From contig DHJN01000258.1 of NCBI GenBank assembly GCA_002404345.1, forward strand, positions 1 to 9,125: DNA of 9,125 bases. Direction: 5' to 3'. The notes under the pieces are model-generated. The model saw only the letters and a list, made by a program, of their open reading frames with translations, had not been told where the DNA came from and searched no databases. The stretch comes from Actinobacteria bacterium UBA4719 (GTDB taxonomy: Bacteria > Actinomycetota > Actinomycetes > Actinomycetales > Dermatophilaceae). This document shows, piece after piece, positions 1 through 7,124 of the stretch (its first letter is position 1; each line of letters begins with the position of its first letter). The translations under genes were made by a program, and so were the position numbers.

Positions 1-20
1 CTTAATTATTGCGCGAGCCC

Positions 21-1514
21 TTACTTCGAAGCGCCCTCCTGGATCCTGGCCAGCGCGTGCATCTGGGTGCGCGTAGCGGGGTAGAGCGAAGAGTACAGGG
101 CGTACATCTCGTCATAGAGGGGCCGGACCACCGGGTTCGGCTCCACCACCGTGGCGACACGCGCCCAGTTGGTCTCGGGTGGGACGACGCCGCTGCCGAT
201 GGCCGCCATGAGCGCGTCGCCGTAGCTCGCCCCGATGGTCTCCTTCGGCACCTGCTGGCTGCGTCCGGTCACGTCGCTGACGATCTGGGTCCACAATGCC
301 CCTTGGGTCCCGCCGCCGACGGCGACGAGGCGCTTGACCGGGTTCGTTTCGGTATCGAGGAGCTCGAGGATCTGTCGGATGCCGAAGGCGATGCCCTCGT
401 AGACGGCTCGGAACACGTGGCCGCGCTGGTGGCGCAGGCTGAGTCCCGCAATGATTCCGCGAGCCTGATGGTCGAAGATCGGGGTTCGCTCCCCGGCGAA
501 GTAGGGCAGCACGAGCAACCCGTCGGCGCCTGCAGGCGTGGCTGCGGCCTCCTCGACCAGCGTCTCGAACGGGACGTCACCCACCAGCTGCTGGACCCAC
601 CCGGTGAGGCTCCCCGACGTTGACATCCCGGCTGCCAGGCACTTGCTGCCCCGTTCGACGCCCATCGTGCTCCACAACTGCGGATGGCGGGCCAAGGCGC
701 TGAGCTCTTGCACGAAGAACATCGTCGAGCCGTACATCAGCATCAGGTCGCCGGCCTTACGCACCCCTCCGCTGAACGCCTCGGACCACGCGTCGACTGT
801 CCCCGCGCAGACCGGCGTCCCGATGCGGAGCCCGGTCTGCGCGGCCGCCGCCTCGGTCACAGCTCCAACGATCTCAGTGGGCCAGACCAGGCGCGGCCGT
901 GGTAACGCGCCCATGATCTCGTCGTACCAGGGGTCGTGCCAGGTGTTGGCTTCGATGTCGTATAGGGGAACGCACTGGCTGGCCGTGTGGTGGTCCAGGG
1001 TGTACTCGCCGGTGAGCCGATACGCGACGAACGAGTTGGAGTTGAACCACCCCGTGGCGCGGGCCCAGACCTCGGGCTCGTGCCGCTGGACCCACAGGGC
1101 CTTCGGCCCGACCGCTTGGCTGGTGAGCGGCGTCCCGCTCCGCTCGAGCACCTCGGTCTCCCCCAGTCGCTGGTTAAGCTCGTCGATCTCGGCGGTGGCT
1201 CGCATGTCGATGCCGTAAAGGATGGCGGGCCGCACCGGGGCACCTTCGTTGCACAGCAACAGGCACGGTCCGACGCCGCTGACACAGAGTGCTGCGACAC
1301 GTCCTGCGTCGGCCTGCGACAGGAGCTCTCGGGTGATCGCCACCACATCGGCCCACCACACCTCGGCGTCGGCCTCGGCCCACCCGGGGTGTGGCATTAA
1401 CATGCTTCGTGGGCGCGGCCGCGTGACGGTGGCGACGATCTCGCCGTCTGGGGTGGTGAGCACCCCCTTGCTGCTACCAGTGCCCAGGTCGATGCCGAGC
1501 AGAAGTTGGGTCAT
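21..1514 (-). CDS. FGGY-family carbohydrate (pentulose) kinase, xylulokinase-like
   Basis: This predicted cytosolic ATP-dependent kinase of 497 aa phosphorylates a ketose. The length is typical of FGGY kinases. The N-terminal phosphate-binding motif GIDLGTGSSKG spans residues 7-17. PHPGWAEADAEVWW (41-54) matches the xylulokinase-style 'HPGWAEQ...WW' segment. The putative catalytic Asp is D241 in AGTVDAWSEAFSGG. GERTPIFDH (341-349) and the stretch around residues 358-378, ending in YEGIAFG, form the second FGGY signature. AVGGGTQGALW (398-408) is the C-terminal nucleotide-binding motif. I chose ATG at 1514 because GGAAGG lies about 6 nt upstream and the protein begins directly with the conserved beta strand. 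The same frame stays open far upstream into lacI, but that extension is not protein-like. The gene lies 25 bp downstream of the lacI gene and is probably co-transcribed with it. The likely product is D-xylulose 5-phosphate or a related ketose phosphate; ribulokinase or another FGGY activity is possible. Confidence 0.9.
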   Translation of the reverse strand: MTQLLLGIDLGTGSSKGVLTTPDGEIVATVTRPRPRSMLMPHPGWAEADAEVWWADVVAITRELLSQADAGRVAALCVSGVGPCLLLCNEGAPVRPAILYGIDMRATAEIDELNQRLGETEVLERSGTPLTSQAVGPKALWVQRHEPEVWARATGWFNSNSFVAYRLTGEYTLDHHTASQCVPLYDIEANTWHDPWYDEIMGALPRPRLVWPTEIVGAVTEAAAAQTGLRIGTPVCAGTVDAWSEAFSGGVRKAGDLMLMYGSTMFFVQELSALARHPQLWSTMGVERGSKCLAAGMSTSGSLTGWVQQLVGDVPFETLVEEAAATPAGADGLLVLPYFAGERTPIFDHQARGIIAGLSLRHQRGHVFRAVYEGIAFGIRQILELLDTETNPVKRLVAVGGGTQGALWTQIVSDVTGRSQQVPKETIGASYGDALMAAIGSGVVPPETNWARVATVVEPNPVVRPLYDEMYALYSSLYPATRTQMHALARIQEGASK

Positions 1515-1539
1515 GTGCGCTTCCTTCCGTGGAGTTGGC

Positions 1540-2595
1540 TCAGGTGGGTGCGCCGGTGGACTCGCGCACCACCAGATCGGGCTGGAACACCACATGGCGT
1601 CGTTCGGGTACCCGTCCAGTGATGGCGTTCGTGAGCATCTCCGCGGCGGTCGTTCCCATCTTGCGGTGCGGCCGGCGGACACTCGTGAGTGGTACCGACA
1701 GATGCCGGGCGAAGGGGATGTCGTCGTACCCCACGAGTGACATGTCGTCCGGCACGCGGAGGCCGTGGCGGAGCAGCGCCTGCAGCACTCCGAAGGCCAG
1801 CAGGTCGACGGCGGCCATAACGGCGGTGGGCCGATCCGCGGGCGACATAGCGGCGATCTGCTTGCCGCGGGCACGTCCGGCCTCGACGGTAAGGGCGGCG
1901 GGAAGGACGTCGAGCCGGACGCTGGCGCTGGCCTCGGCGATTGCCTTTCGGACACCGGTGAGCCGGTTATGGACCGGTCCTGCGGCGGACTCATCACCAA
2001 CGAAGGCGATGTGACGGTGGCCGAGATCGATGAGGTGCTTGACGGCGAGCGCACCGCCGGTGACGTCGTCGACCGCGACTGACATCCCTTCGCCGCTCTC
2101 GGCGCGGTCGACCACGACGACCGGCGTCCCGCTTGAGAGCATCCGGCGAAGGTCGTCGGAGAGCGGGTCCTGGGGAATGACGATGAGCCCCGCCAGGCGC
2201 TCCTCGGCGAACAGCCGGAGGTAGGTTTTCTCGCGCTCCGGGTCACGGGCACTGTTGGAGATGAGTACCGTCCAGTCGCGGCTGGCGGTCGTGTCCTCAA
2301 CGCCCCGGGCTACCTCGATGAACCCCGGGTTCCAGGCGTCCAGGAGCATCAACCCCAGGGTCCTGGAGTATCCGGAGCGAAGGTGGCGAGCCGCCTCGTG
2401 GCGGACGTAGCCGAGCTGGCGGATGGCCGCCGCCACCGCCACCCGTCGGGCTGGGCTGACCAGCTCGGGATGATTTAGCGTGTTCGACACCGTGGCTTGC
2501 GAGACCTGGGCCAACCTGGCTACATCCTTGATGCCAGCGCGCTTCGGGAACGGTGCATTGTCGGGGTTAATTGGGGTGGCTGTGATCCTTGACAC
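1540..2595 (-). CDS. LacI-family transcriptional repressor
   Basis: This is a 351-aa sugar-responsive DNA-binding regulator. After an 18-residue extension, residues 21-46 form the LacI-type helix-turn-helix (GIKDVARLAQVSQATVSNTL). The hinge helix follows at about 68-75 (AARHLRSG, including the Leu that inserts into the operator minor groove in this family). A periplasmic-binding-protein-like effector domain runs from about 79 to 345, with typical elements such as LIDLGHRHIAFVGD and SLVGYDDIPFARHLSVPLTSV. The start is GTG at 2595: an in-frame TAA lies 12 bases upstream of it, and the next Met would remove the DNA-binding domain. The ribosome-binding site is weak (GGCAGG, 9 nt upstream). The gene is divergent from the transporter operon, with a perfect LacI-type operator between them. 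I infer that it represses the operon and itself, and is relieved by the imported sugar or a pathway intermediate. Confidence 0.93.
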   Translation of the reverse strand: MSRITATPINPDNAPFPKRAGIKDVARLAQVSQATVSNTLNHPELVSPARRVAVAAAIRQLGYVRHEAARHLRSGYSRTLGLMLLDAWNPGFIEVARGVEDTTASRDWTVLISNSARDPEREKTYLRLFAEERLAGLIVIPQDPLSDDLRRMLSSGTPVVVVDRAESGEGMSVAVDDVTGGALAVKHLIDLGHRHIAFVGDESAAGPVHNRLTGVRKAIAEASASVRLDVLPAALTVEAGRARGKQIAAMSPADRPTAVMAAVDLLAFGVLQALLRHGLRVPDDMSLVGYDDIPFARHLSVPLTSVRRPHRKMGTTAAEMLTNAITGRVPERRHVVFQPDLVVRESTGAPT

Positions 2596-2618
2596 GATTT
2601 AGAGCCTGCCAGTACTCT
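2589..2618 (+). promoter_or_regulatory. Putative promoter of the rightward transport/catabolism operon
   Basis: A perfect TTGACA -35 box lies at 2589-2594. After 18 bp a weak TAnnnT-type -10 (TACTCT, 2613-2618) follows. The predicted transcript would start near 2625, leaving a leader of about 75 nt and placing the operator at 2635-2648 just downstream of the start. The -35 box overlaps the GTG start codon of the divergent lacI gene (2593-2595). The -35 match is seen directly; the -10 is weak, so the assignment is tentative. Confidence 0.45.
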
Positions 2619-2633
2619 GCCGAGAAACCAAGT

Positions 2634-2649
2634 ATCGAAACGTTTCAAT
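2634..2649. promoter_or_regulatory. LacI-family operator in the divergent regulatory region
   Basis: ATCGAAACGTTTCAAT is a near-perfect palindrome (14 of 16 positions pair) with a perfect GAAACGTTTC core at 2637-2646 and a central CG. This is the general form bound by LacI-family regulators with a CG-centred operator. It lies between the lacI gene and the binding-protein gene, so one bound dimer could block both directions. No second copy of the perfect core was noticed elsewhere in the window. Confidence 0.75.
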
Positions 2650-2683
2650 CTTTCGGTGGCTTGGCCCGCTTCCCCAGACAGAC

Positions 2684-2689
2684 AAGGAA
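2684..2689 (+). promoter_or_regulatory. Ribosome-binding site of the sugar-binding lipoprotein gene
   Basis: AAGGAA lies 9 nt before the ATG at 2699. It supports that start, which is also the one giving a complete lipoprotein signal peptide. Confidence 0.6.
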
Positions 2690-2698
2690 ATCACTGAA

Positions 2699-3805
2699 AT
2701 GGCGACACACATTACTGGCAGGACTATCGCCGTAGCCGCGGTCGGTCTGATGGTCGTGGCGACCACGGCGGCCTGCGGCGGCAGCAGCGGCAGCAGCGGC
2801 AGCAGCGGCAGCACCAACGGAAGCAGCGGGGCCACGGCCGCCAAGGTTGCATTCTTGATGCCGGACGAGGGCTCCACCCGCTACACACTGCATGACCGCC
2901 CCGGCTTCGAGAAGAAGCTCAAGGAACTGTGCCCGGCGTGCACCCCGCTGTACAACAACGCCGATGGCGATGCCTCCAAGCAGCAACAGCAGTTCAACTC
3001 CGCGATCGCCCAGGGTGCCAAGGTGATCGTTATCGACCCGGTCGACTCGGCCGCGGCCGTGACCATGGTCAACGCCGCTCACACGCAAGGTGTCAAGGTG
3101 ATCGCGTACGACCGGCCCATCCCGAAGACCACGGTCGACTTCTACGTGTCGTTCGACAATGAGGCGATCGGCAAGGCGATCGCCACCTCCCTGATCAAGA
3201 AGGTCAAGAGCACCCCGGTGCCGGCTGGCTCCGGGGTCCTCATCGTCAACGGTTCACCGACCGACGCTGCGGCTGGGCTCATCAAGAAGGGCATCCACGA
3301 GGGTGTCGACAACAGCGGCGTCCCGGTGCTGGCCGAGTACGACACGATTGAATGGAAGCCGGAGAACGCCCAGAAGTGGGTGGCCGGTCAGATCTCCCGC
3401 TTCGGCAAGAAGATCGTCGGCGTGGTTGCCGCGAACGACGGCACCGCCGGTGGCGCGATCGCGGCCTTCAAGGCAGCCGGCGTGAACCCCAACCCTCCGG
3501 TCAGCGGCAATGACGCGACCGTTGCCGGTTTGCAGCTGATCATCGCGGGCGACCAGTACAACACCATCAACAAGCCCAGTGAGATCGTCGGTGCGGCCGC
3601 CGCCGAGGTGGCCAATGCGTTCCTGAAGGGCACCAAGCCCGATGCCAGCACCTCGCTGTTCGGTTCGCCGACCAAGCTGTTCACCCCCACGTTGGTGACA
3701 GCCGAAAACCTCAAGGCCGAGATCATCGACAAGAAGATCAACACGGTCGCAGATCTGTGCACCACTACCTACGCCGCCGCCTGCACCAAGTTGGGAATCT
3801 CGTAG
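2699..3805 (+). CDS. XylF-like sugar ABC transporter substrate-binding lipoprotein
   Basis: This 368-aa extracytoplasmic lipoprotein captures sugar for the adjacent permease. It has a basic N-terminus, a hydrophobic segment (about 10-24) and a lipobox TAAC with the lipidated Cys at C26. A Ser/Gly linker (27-44) follows, then a periplasmic-binding-protein type 1 domain (about 48-345). It resembles E. coli D-xylose-binding XylF along its length. Shared pocket motifs are R61, VIAYDRPI with D138/R139, NGSPTD (184-189), EWKPENA with W219, VAANDGTAGGA with N246, SGNDATVAG with D272 and INKPSEI with K292. Cysteines C78/C81 (CPAC) and C354/C362 could form disulfides. It is the first gene of the operon, and a stem-loop after it may keep its mRNA more abundant than the membrane genes. 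Ligand: xylose-like pentose by family, but the neighbouring polyol enzymes suggest a pentitol or ketose. Confidence 0.92.
   Translation: MATHITGRTIAVAAVGLMVVATTAACGGSSGSSGSSGSTNGSSGATAAKVAFLMPDEGSTRYTLHDRPGFEKKLKELCPACTPLYNNADGDASKQQQQFNSAIAQGAKVIVIDPVDSAAAVTMVNAAHTQGVKVIAYDRPIPKTTVDFYVSFDNEAIGKAIATSLIKKVKSTPVPAGSGVLIVNGSPTDAAAGLIKKGIHEGVDNSGVPVLAEYDTIEWKPENAQKWVAGQISRFGKKIVGVVAANDGTAGGAIAAFKAAGVNPNPPVSGNDATVAGLQLIIAGDQYNTINKPSEIVGAAAAEVANAFLKGTKPDASTSLFGSPTKLFTPTLVTAENLKAEIIDKKINTVADLCTTTYAAACTKLGIS
2780..2812 (+). repeat. 9-bp tandem repeat encoding the Gly-Ser-Ser linker
   Basis: Three exact copies of GGCAGCAGC (2780-2806) and a partial fourth encode Gly-Ser-Ser units directly after the lipidated cysteine of the binding protein. 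The unit is a multiple of three, so copy-number change would alter linker length without breaking the frame. Confidence 0.85.
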
Positions 3806-3968
3806 TCCGACCCTCCGTGGCAGGTTCCGCCGCACACACCCGTGGCGGAACCTGCATGGGACGAGGAGGATACGGCTGGGGCTGCGGTCCCGCCGTCGCG
3901 GCCGGCCTCCCAGGGCCGAATCTGCCGATGGTAAAAGGCCAACGAACCTGCAGATGGGATGGGATGAA
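3806..3968 (+). other. 163-bp gap between binding-protein and ATPase genes
   Basis: No credible gene is seen here. The region contains the stem-loop at 3820-3855, a GC-rich stretch, and GATGGGATGGGATG just before the ATPase start. No separate promoter with clear -35 and -10 boxes was found. It is the longest non-coding gap inside the operon, which otherwise has 50-bp or shorter junctions. Confidence 0.7.
3820..3855 (+). promoter_or_regulatory. Intercistronic stem-loop after the binding-protein gene
   Basis: GCAGGTTCCGCC (3820-3831) pairs perfectly with GGCGGAACCTGC (3844-3855). The stem can extend inward by a G-U and a C-G pair, leaving an 8-nt loop (ACACACCC). No T-run follows, so it is not a classical intrinsic terminator. 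It sits 14 nt after the stop codon. Hairpins in this place in ABC transporter operons commonly protect the upstream mRNA from 3' exonucleases or partly attenuate transcription, raising binding protein relative to permease. That role is inferred here. Confidence 0.75.
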
Positions 3969-4805
3969 ATGAGCACGGCTCCCAGTACGACGCGGACAGC
4001 GATGCTGAGCCTTCGCGGGATCAGCAAGACCTTCGGGGCGGTCAATGCCCTCACCGACGTTGACCTCGACGTCGAGGCCGGTGAGGTCGTGGCCATCGTC
4101 GGGGACAACGGTGCTGGCAAGTCGACCCTGGTCAAGGTCTTAGCGGGCGTTCATGCGGCTGACTCCGGCACGATCGCCTTCGACGGCACCGAGGTCCAAA
4201 TCCATGACCCGAGTGCCGCGATCCACCTCGGCATCGCCACGGTGTTCCAGGACCTCGCCCTGTGCGAGAACCTCAGTGTGGTGGACAACCTGTTCTTGGG
4301 CCGCGCGCTCGGCCCGTGGCGGCTGGACCAGGTCGGCATGGAGGTCAAGTCTTGGGAGTTGCTCCAACAGTTGGCAGCGAAGATCCCCACAGTCCGTGTA
4401 CCCGTCGCTACACTGTCGGGTGGCCAGAGGCAGACCGTGGCCATCGCCCGGTCCCTGCTCGGTGAGCCCCGCGTCATCATCCTTGACGAGCCGACCGCTG
4501 CCCTGGGCGTGGCCCAGACCGCGGAGGTCCTCGACCTGATTGAACGACTCCGCGCGCGGAACCTCGGCGTCATCATGATCAGCCACAACATGGAGAACGT
4601 CCTAGCCGTCGCCGACCGCATCGTGGTGCTCCGGCTGGGCCGCAACAACGGCGAGTTCGACGCCAGGACCGTGTCGTCTGAGGACCTCGTGGCCTCGATC
4701 ACCGGCGCCACCGACAACGTCGTCACTCGACGCACCGGCCGCCTTAGCGCGGAGGCTGACAGCACCAAGGACACATCCGCGCGCAGAGAAGGGGAAGCCA
4801 AATGA
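3969..4805 (+). CDS. Sugar ABC transporter ATP-binding protein, single-domain FrcA-like
   Basis: This 278-aa ATPase powers import through the permease encoded next. It has a single complete ABC domain: Walker A GDNGAGKST (45-53), Q-loop Q94 in VFQDLALCENLSV, signature LSGGQRQ (149-155), Walker B VIILDE (169-174) with catalytic E174, DEPTAALGV, and H-loop H206 in ISHNM. GDNGAGKS, DEPTAALGV and ISHNM..V..VADRI..LRLGR strongly recall the fructose importer ATPase FrcA. E. coli XylG, by contrast, carries two fused ABC domains in about 510 aa. I prefer ATG at 3969 over the in-frame ATG at 3954, because a GGGAT element sits just upstream and conserved sequence begins only at residue 12. The charged C-terminal tail (about 252-278) is variable. 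The stop overlaps the permease start (ATGA), implying translational coupling. Confidence 0.92.
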   Translation: MSTAPSTTRTAMLSLRGISKTFGAVNALTDVDLDVEAGEVVAIVGDNGAGKSTLVKVLAGVHAADSGTIAFDGTEVQIHDPSAAIHLGIATVFQDLALCENLSVVDNLFLGRALGPWRLDQVGMEVKSWELLQQLAAKIPTVRVPVATLSGGQRQTVAIARSLLGEPRVIILDEPTAALGVAQTAEVLDLIERLRARNLGVIMISHNMENVLAVADRIVVLRLGRNNGEFDARTVSSEDLVASITGATDNVVTRRTGRLSAEADSTKDTSARREGEAK

Positions 4806-6046
4806 GCGATCGGCAACCAGCGGTAGCCGTTGACCAGACTGACGAGCGACTCCTTCAGACCCGGGGGGTGCGGGGAGCGCTGGGCTCCTTCCTGCGCAGC
4901 GCGCGAGCAGGTGACGTGGGCCCGCTTCCTGTCATCATCGGCCTGCTCATCATCGGTACGATCTTCCAGAGCCTCAACCCGATCTTCCTGTCCAGCAGGA
5001 ACCTCGTCGACATCTCAATGGACTCCGTCGCTGTGGGGGTCATCTCCCTCGGCATCGTCTGCGTGTTGTTGGTCGGCGAGATCGACCTCTCAGTCGGCTC
5101 GGTCAGCGGGTTCGCCGGTGCGATCGTCGCGGTCTTGTTCGTCCGGGACGGCTGGAACTGGATCCTCGCCTGCTTGGTGGCCGTGGGGGTCGCGCTGCTC
5201 ATCGGGCTCCTGTACGGCGTGCTGCTGACCAAGTTTGGGATGCCGAGCTTCGTTTCGTCGCTGGCCGGGTTGCTAGCCTTTCTGGGGCTCCAGCTCGCCA
5301 TTCTCGGCGATCAGGGGTCGATCAACCTGCCCTTCGACTCCGCACTCGTCCGCTTCGCCCAGTTGGACTTCGTCCCAGCGTGGCTCTCCTATGTGCTGGC
5401 CGCGCTCGCTGCCCTTGCCTTGTTCGCCAGCGGTTACGACAACATGTCTCGTCGGCGCCGGGCGAATCTCTCGTCGTCCTCGCCTCAAGCGCTCGTCGTC
5501 CGGTCCGTCGCGCTGCTCATCGGGCTCGAGTTGGTCGTCTGGTACCTCAACCAGGGTCGTGGTGTGGGCTGGATGGTCGTGTTCTTCGCGGCGCTCGTCC
5601 TGTTATTTCACTACGCGTTCACGAGGACCGGTTGGGGCCGTTCGGTGATGGCCGTCGGCGGGAATGTCGAGGCGGCGCGGCGCTCGGGTATCAACGTCCG
5701 CAACATCTACTTCAGCGTTTTTGCGCTCTGCTCCATGATGGCGGCTGTCGGGGGCATCCTCGCCGCCAGCCGGCTCGCCTCGGCGAATCTCAGCAGTGGC
5801 ACCGGTGACGTCAACCTCAACGCCATTGCCGCGGCGGTGATCGGCGGAACCAGCCTGTTCGGCGGCCGGGGCAGTGCGTTCTCGGCCCTGCTCGGAGTCC
5901 TCGTCATCGAGTCCATCGCGAGCGGTCTGACGCTGCTCAACCTGAACTCCTCGTACCGCTTTGTCATCACCGGGCTGGTCTTGGCGATCGCCGTGGCGAT
6001 CGACTCCCTTGCCCGCAAGTCACGCGCGTCTCACGGCCGGGCCTAG
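4802..6046 (+). CDS. XylH-like sugar ABC transporter permease
   Basis: This is a 414-aa integral membrane protein of the ribose/xylose-type permease family, about the length of XylH (393 aa). A cytoplasmic N-terminus of about 40 residues precedes about ten hydrophobic segments, starting near 42-57 (PVIIGLLIIGTIF) and ending near 387-401. Family hallmarks are GEIDLSVGSVSGF (92-104), the coupling-type motif AVGGNVEAARRSGINV (284-299) and AAAVIGGTSLFGGRGS (343-358). A basic loop at about 211-224 (SRRRRAN) separates the two halves, as in other XylH proteins. It forms the channel for the sugar delivered by the 2699-3805 lipoprotein. The start overlaps the ATPase stop by four bases. A homodimer driven by two copies of the single-domain ATPase is expected. 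Confidence 0.93.
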   Translation: MSDRQPAVAVDQTDERLLQTRGVRGALGSFLRSARAGDVGPLPVIIGLLIIGTIFQSLNPIFLSSRNLVDISMDSVAVGVISLGIVCVLLVGEIDLSVGSVSGFAGAIVAVLFVRDGWNWILACLVAVGVALLIGLLYGVLLTKFGMPSFVSSLAGLLAFLGLQLAILGDQGSINLPFDSALVRFAQLDFVPAWLSYVLAALAALALFASGYDNMSRRRRANLSSSSPQALVVRSVALLIGLELVVWYLNQGRGVGWMVVFFAALVLLFHYAFTRTGWGRSVMAVGGNVEAARRSGINVRNIYFSVFALCSMMAAVGGILAASRLASANLSSGTGDVNLNAIAAAVIGGTSLFGGRGSAFSALLGVLVIESIASGLTLLNLNSSYRFVITGLVLAIAVAIDSLARKSRASHGRA

Positions 6047-6065
6047 CCCGGACGGGTCATTTTGC

Positions 6066-6091
6066 GCAGAGAGAAGCAGAGAGAAAGGGAG
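6066..6091 (+). promoter_or_regulatory. Direct repeat and ribosome-binding site before the first dehydrogenase
   Basis: Two tandem copies of GCAGAGAGAA (6066-6085) lead into a strong Shine-Dalgarno AAGGGAG (6085-6091), which ends 5 nt before the ATG at 6097. The Shine-Dalgarno overlaps the alternative GTG at 6091 and so favours the ATG. The purine-rich repeat may simply keep the site unstructured. Confidence 0.6.
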
Positions 6092-6096
6092 TGATC

Positions 6097-7104
6097 ATGT
6101 CCAACCGTGCAGCTGTCATGATGGGCCTGGAGAAGATCGTCATTGAAGAGCGCCCCGAACCTTCGCCGGGACCGCAAGACGCGGTCGTCCGCATCGAGGC
6201 GGTGGGCGTCTGCGGCTCCGATACCGCGTACTACAAAGTGGGACGCATTGGCGACTACGTCGTCCACGGGCCGATCATCCTGGGCCACGAGGTCTCAGGA
6301 CAGGTCATCGCGGTTGGGAGCCAGGTCACCAACGTCAACGTCGGCGACCGGGTGGCCATCGAGCCGGGGACGCCGTGCCGCAACTGTCGCGAGTGCATGG
6401 CCGGGCGCTACCACCTCTGCCCAGACCTGATCTTCCTGGCCACGCCGCCCTACGACGGTGCGCTTATCGAGAAGCTGACGATCGACGCGCGAAACCTTTA
6501 CCCGATCCCCGATGACATGACGTACGAGGAGGGCGCGCTCTTGGAGCCGCTGTCCGTCGGCATCTGGGGCTGTAAGCGGGCCGGGCTCGAACCGGGTGAC
6601 TCAGTTCTCGTCACGGGCGCGGGACCTGTCGGCCTCCTGGCCGCCGCAACGGCCCGGGCCTTCGGCGCGGGCACCGTGACCGTCACCGACCTCTCCGACT
6701 TCCGGCTCGGCCTCGCCGCCACGATGGGGTTCACCACCGAGCGCGGCGACGCGCCGACCGATGAGCGTTTCGACGTGCTCCTCGAGTGCTCAGGAGCTCC
6801 CGGAGTCCTCGCTGGGGGTATGCGTCGGCTGCTGCCGGGCGGCCGGGCCGCAATGATCGGCATGTCCAAGGAGGAGGCGATCGGGCTGCCGCTTTCGCAG
6901 CTCAACGTGAACGAACTGACGTTGGCCCTGGTCAACCGCTACAACCACACCTGGCCGCTTGCCATCCAGTTGGTCTCCTCGGGTCGGGTCGACGTGAAGC
7001 CCTTGATCACGCACCACTTCCCCTTGGAGGAAGCCGCTGACGCTCTGACCCTGAGTAGCCGCGTGGGCGACTCGGTCAAAGCCGTTATCCACCCCCAGCC
7101 ATGA
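6097..7104 (+). CDS. Zinc-dependent polyol dehydrogenase, sorbitol/xylitol (L-iditol 2-dehydrogenase) type
   Basis: This 335-aa medium-chain dehydrogenase is predicted to oxidise a sugar alcohol to a 2-ketose with NAD. Likely catalytic-zinc ligands and neighbours are C39 (GVCGSD), H64-E65 (LGHE) and E150 (LLEPLSVG). The structural-zinc cysteines are C94, C97, C100 and C108. The stretches HGPIILGHEVSGQVIAVG, VAIEPGTPCRNC and FLATPPYDGAL are typical of sorbitol/xylitol dehydrogenases. The Rossmann motif is GAGPVG (174-179), followed by an acidic residue at the end of the second strand (D198, VTVTDLSD), which favours NAD over NADP. ATG at 6097 is chosen over GTG at 6091 on the Shine-Dalgarno position. 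It lies 50 bp after the permease and 20 bp before the epimerase, so it probably supplies the ketose used there. Candidate substrates are xylitol, ribitol, arabinitol, sorbitol or another polyol. Confidence 0.9.
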   Translation: MSNRAAVMMGLEKIVIEERPEPSPGPQDAVVRIEAVGVCGSDTAYYKVGRIGDYVVHGPIILGHEVSGQVIAVGSQVTNVNVGDRVAIEPGTPCRNCRECMAGRYHLCPDLIFLATPPYDGALIEKLTIDARNLYPIPDDMTYEEGALLEPLSVGIWGCKRAGLEPGDSVLVTGAGPVGLLAAATARAFGAGTVTVTDLSDFRLGLAATMGFTTERGDAPTDERFDVLLECSGAPGVLAGGMRRLLPGGRAAMIGMSKEEAIGLPLSQLNVNELTLALVNRYNHTWPLAIQLVSSGRVDVKPLITHHFPLEEAADALTLSSRVGDSVKAVIHPQP

Positions 7105-7110
7105 GCGTGG

Positions 7111-7118
7111 GGAAAGGA
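7111..7118 (+). promoter_or_regulatory. Ribosome-binding site that decides the epimerase start
   Basis: GGAAAGGA lies 6 nt before ATG 7125. An in-frame ATG at 7101, overlapping the dehydrogenase stop, would add eight residues unlike the family and has no site of its own. Confidence 0.65.
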
Positions 7119-7124
7119 CAGAAC

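Noticed and set aside
9..1218. Plus-strand frames of 204 and 226 aa opposite the kinase
   Set aside because: These are shadows of the kinase, without domains or ribosome-binding sites.
21..2300. One 759-aa minus-strand reading frame spanning the kinase and much of the lacI gene
   Set aside because: Only the part from ATG 1514 is kinase-like. The upstream part is Ser/Pro/Arg-rich shadow translation of lacI, which is clearly coded in another frame.
2596..2698. A clear promoter for the leftward lacI-kinase unit
   Set aside because: A GATACT -10-like hexamer (2631-2636, minus strand) and TTGAAA (2643-2648, minus strand) are present, but neither has a well-spaced partner, so no call was made.
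3820..3860. Intrinsic (rho-independent) terminator ending the binding-protein transcript
   Set aside because: The stem is strong but is followed by CATGGGACGAGG, not a T-run. The downstream transporter genes also lack a clear promoter of their own.
3254..4135. 293-aa minus-strand frame opposite the binding-protein and ATPase genes
   Set aside because: Its Arg/Gly/Asp-rich composition is typical of antisense frames in GC-rich DNA, it has no domain, and it lies across two well-supported plus-strand genes.
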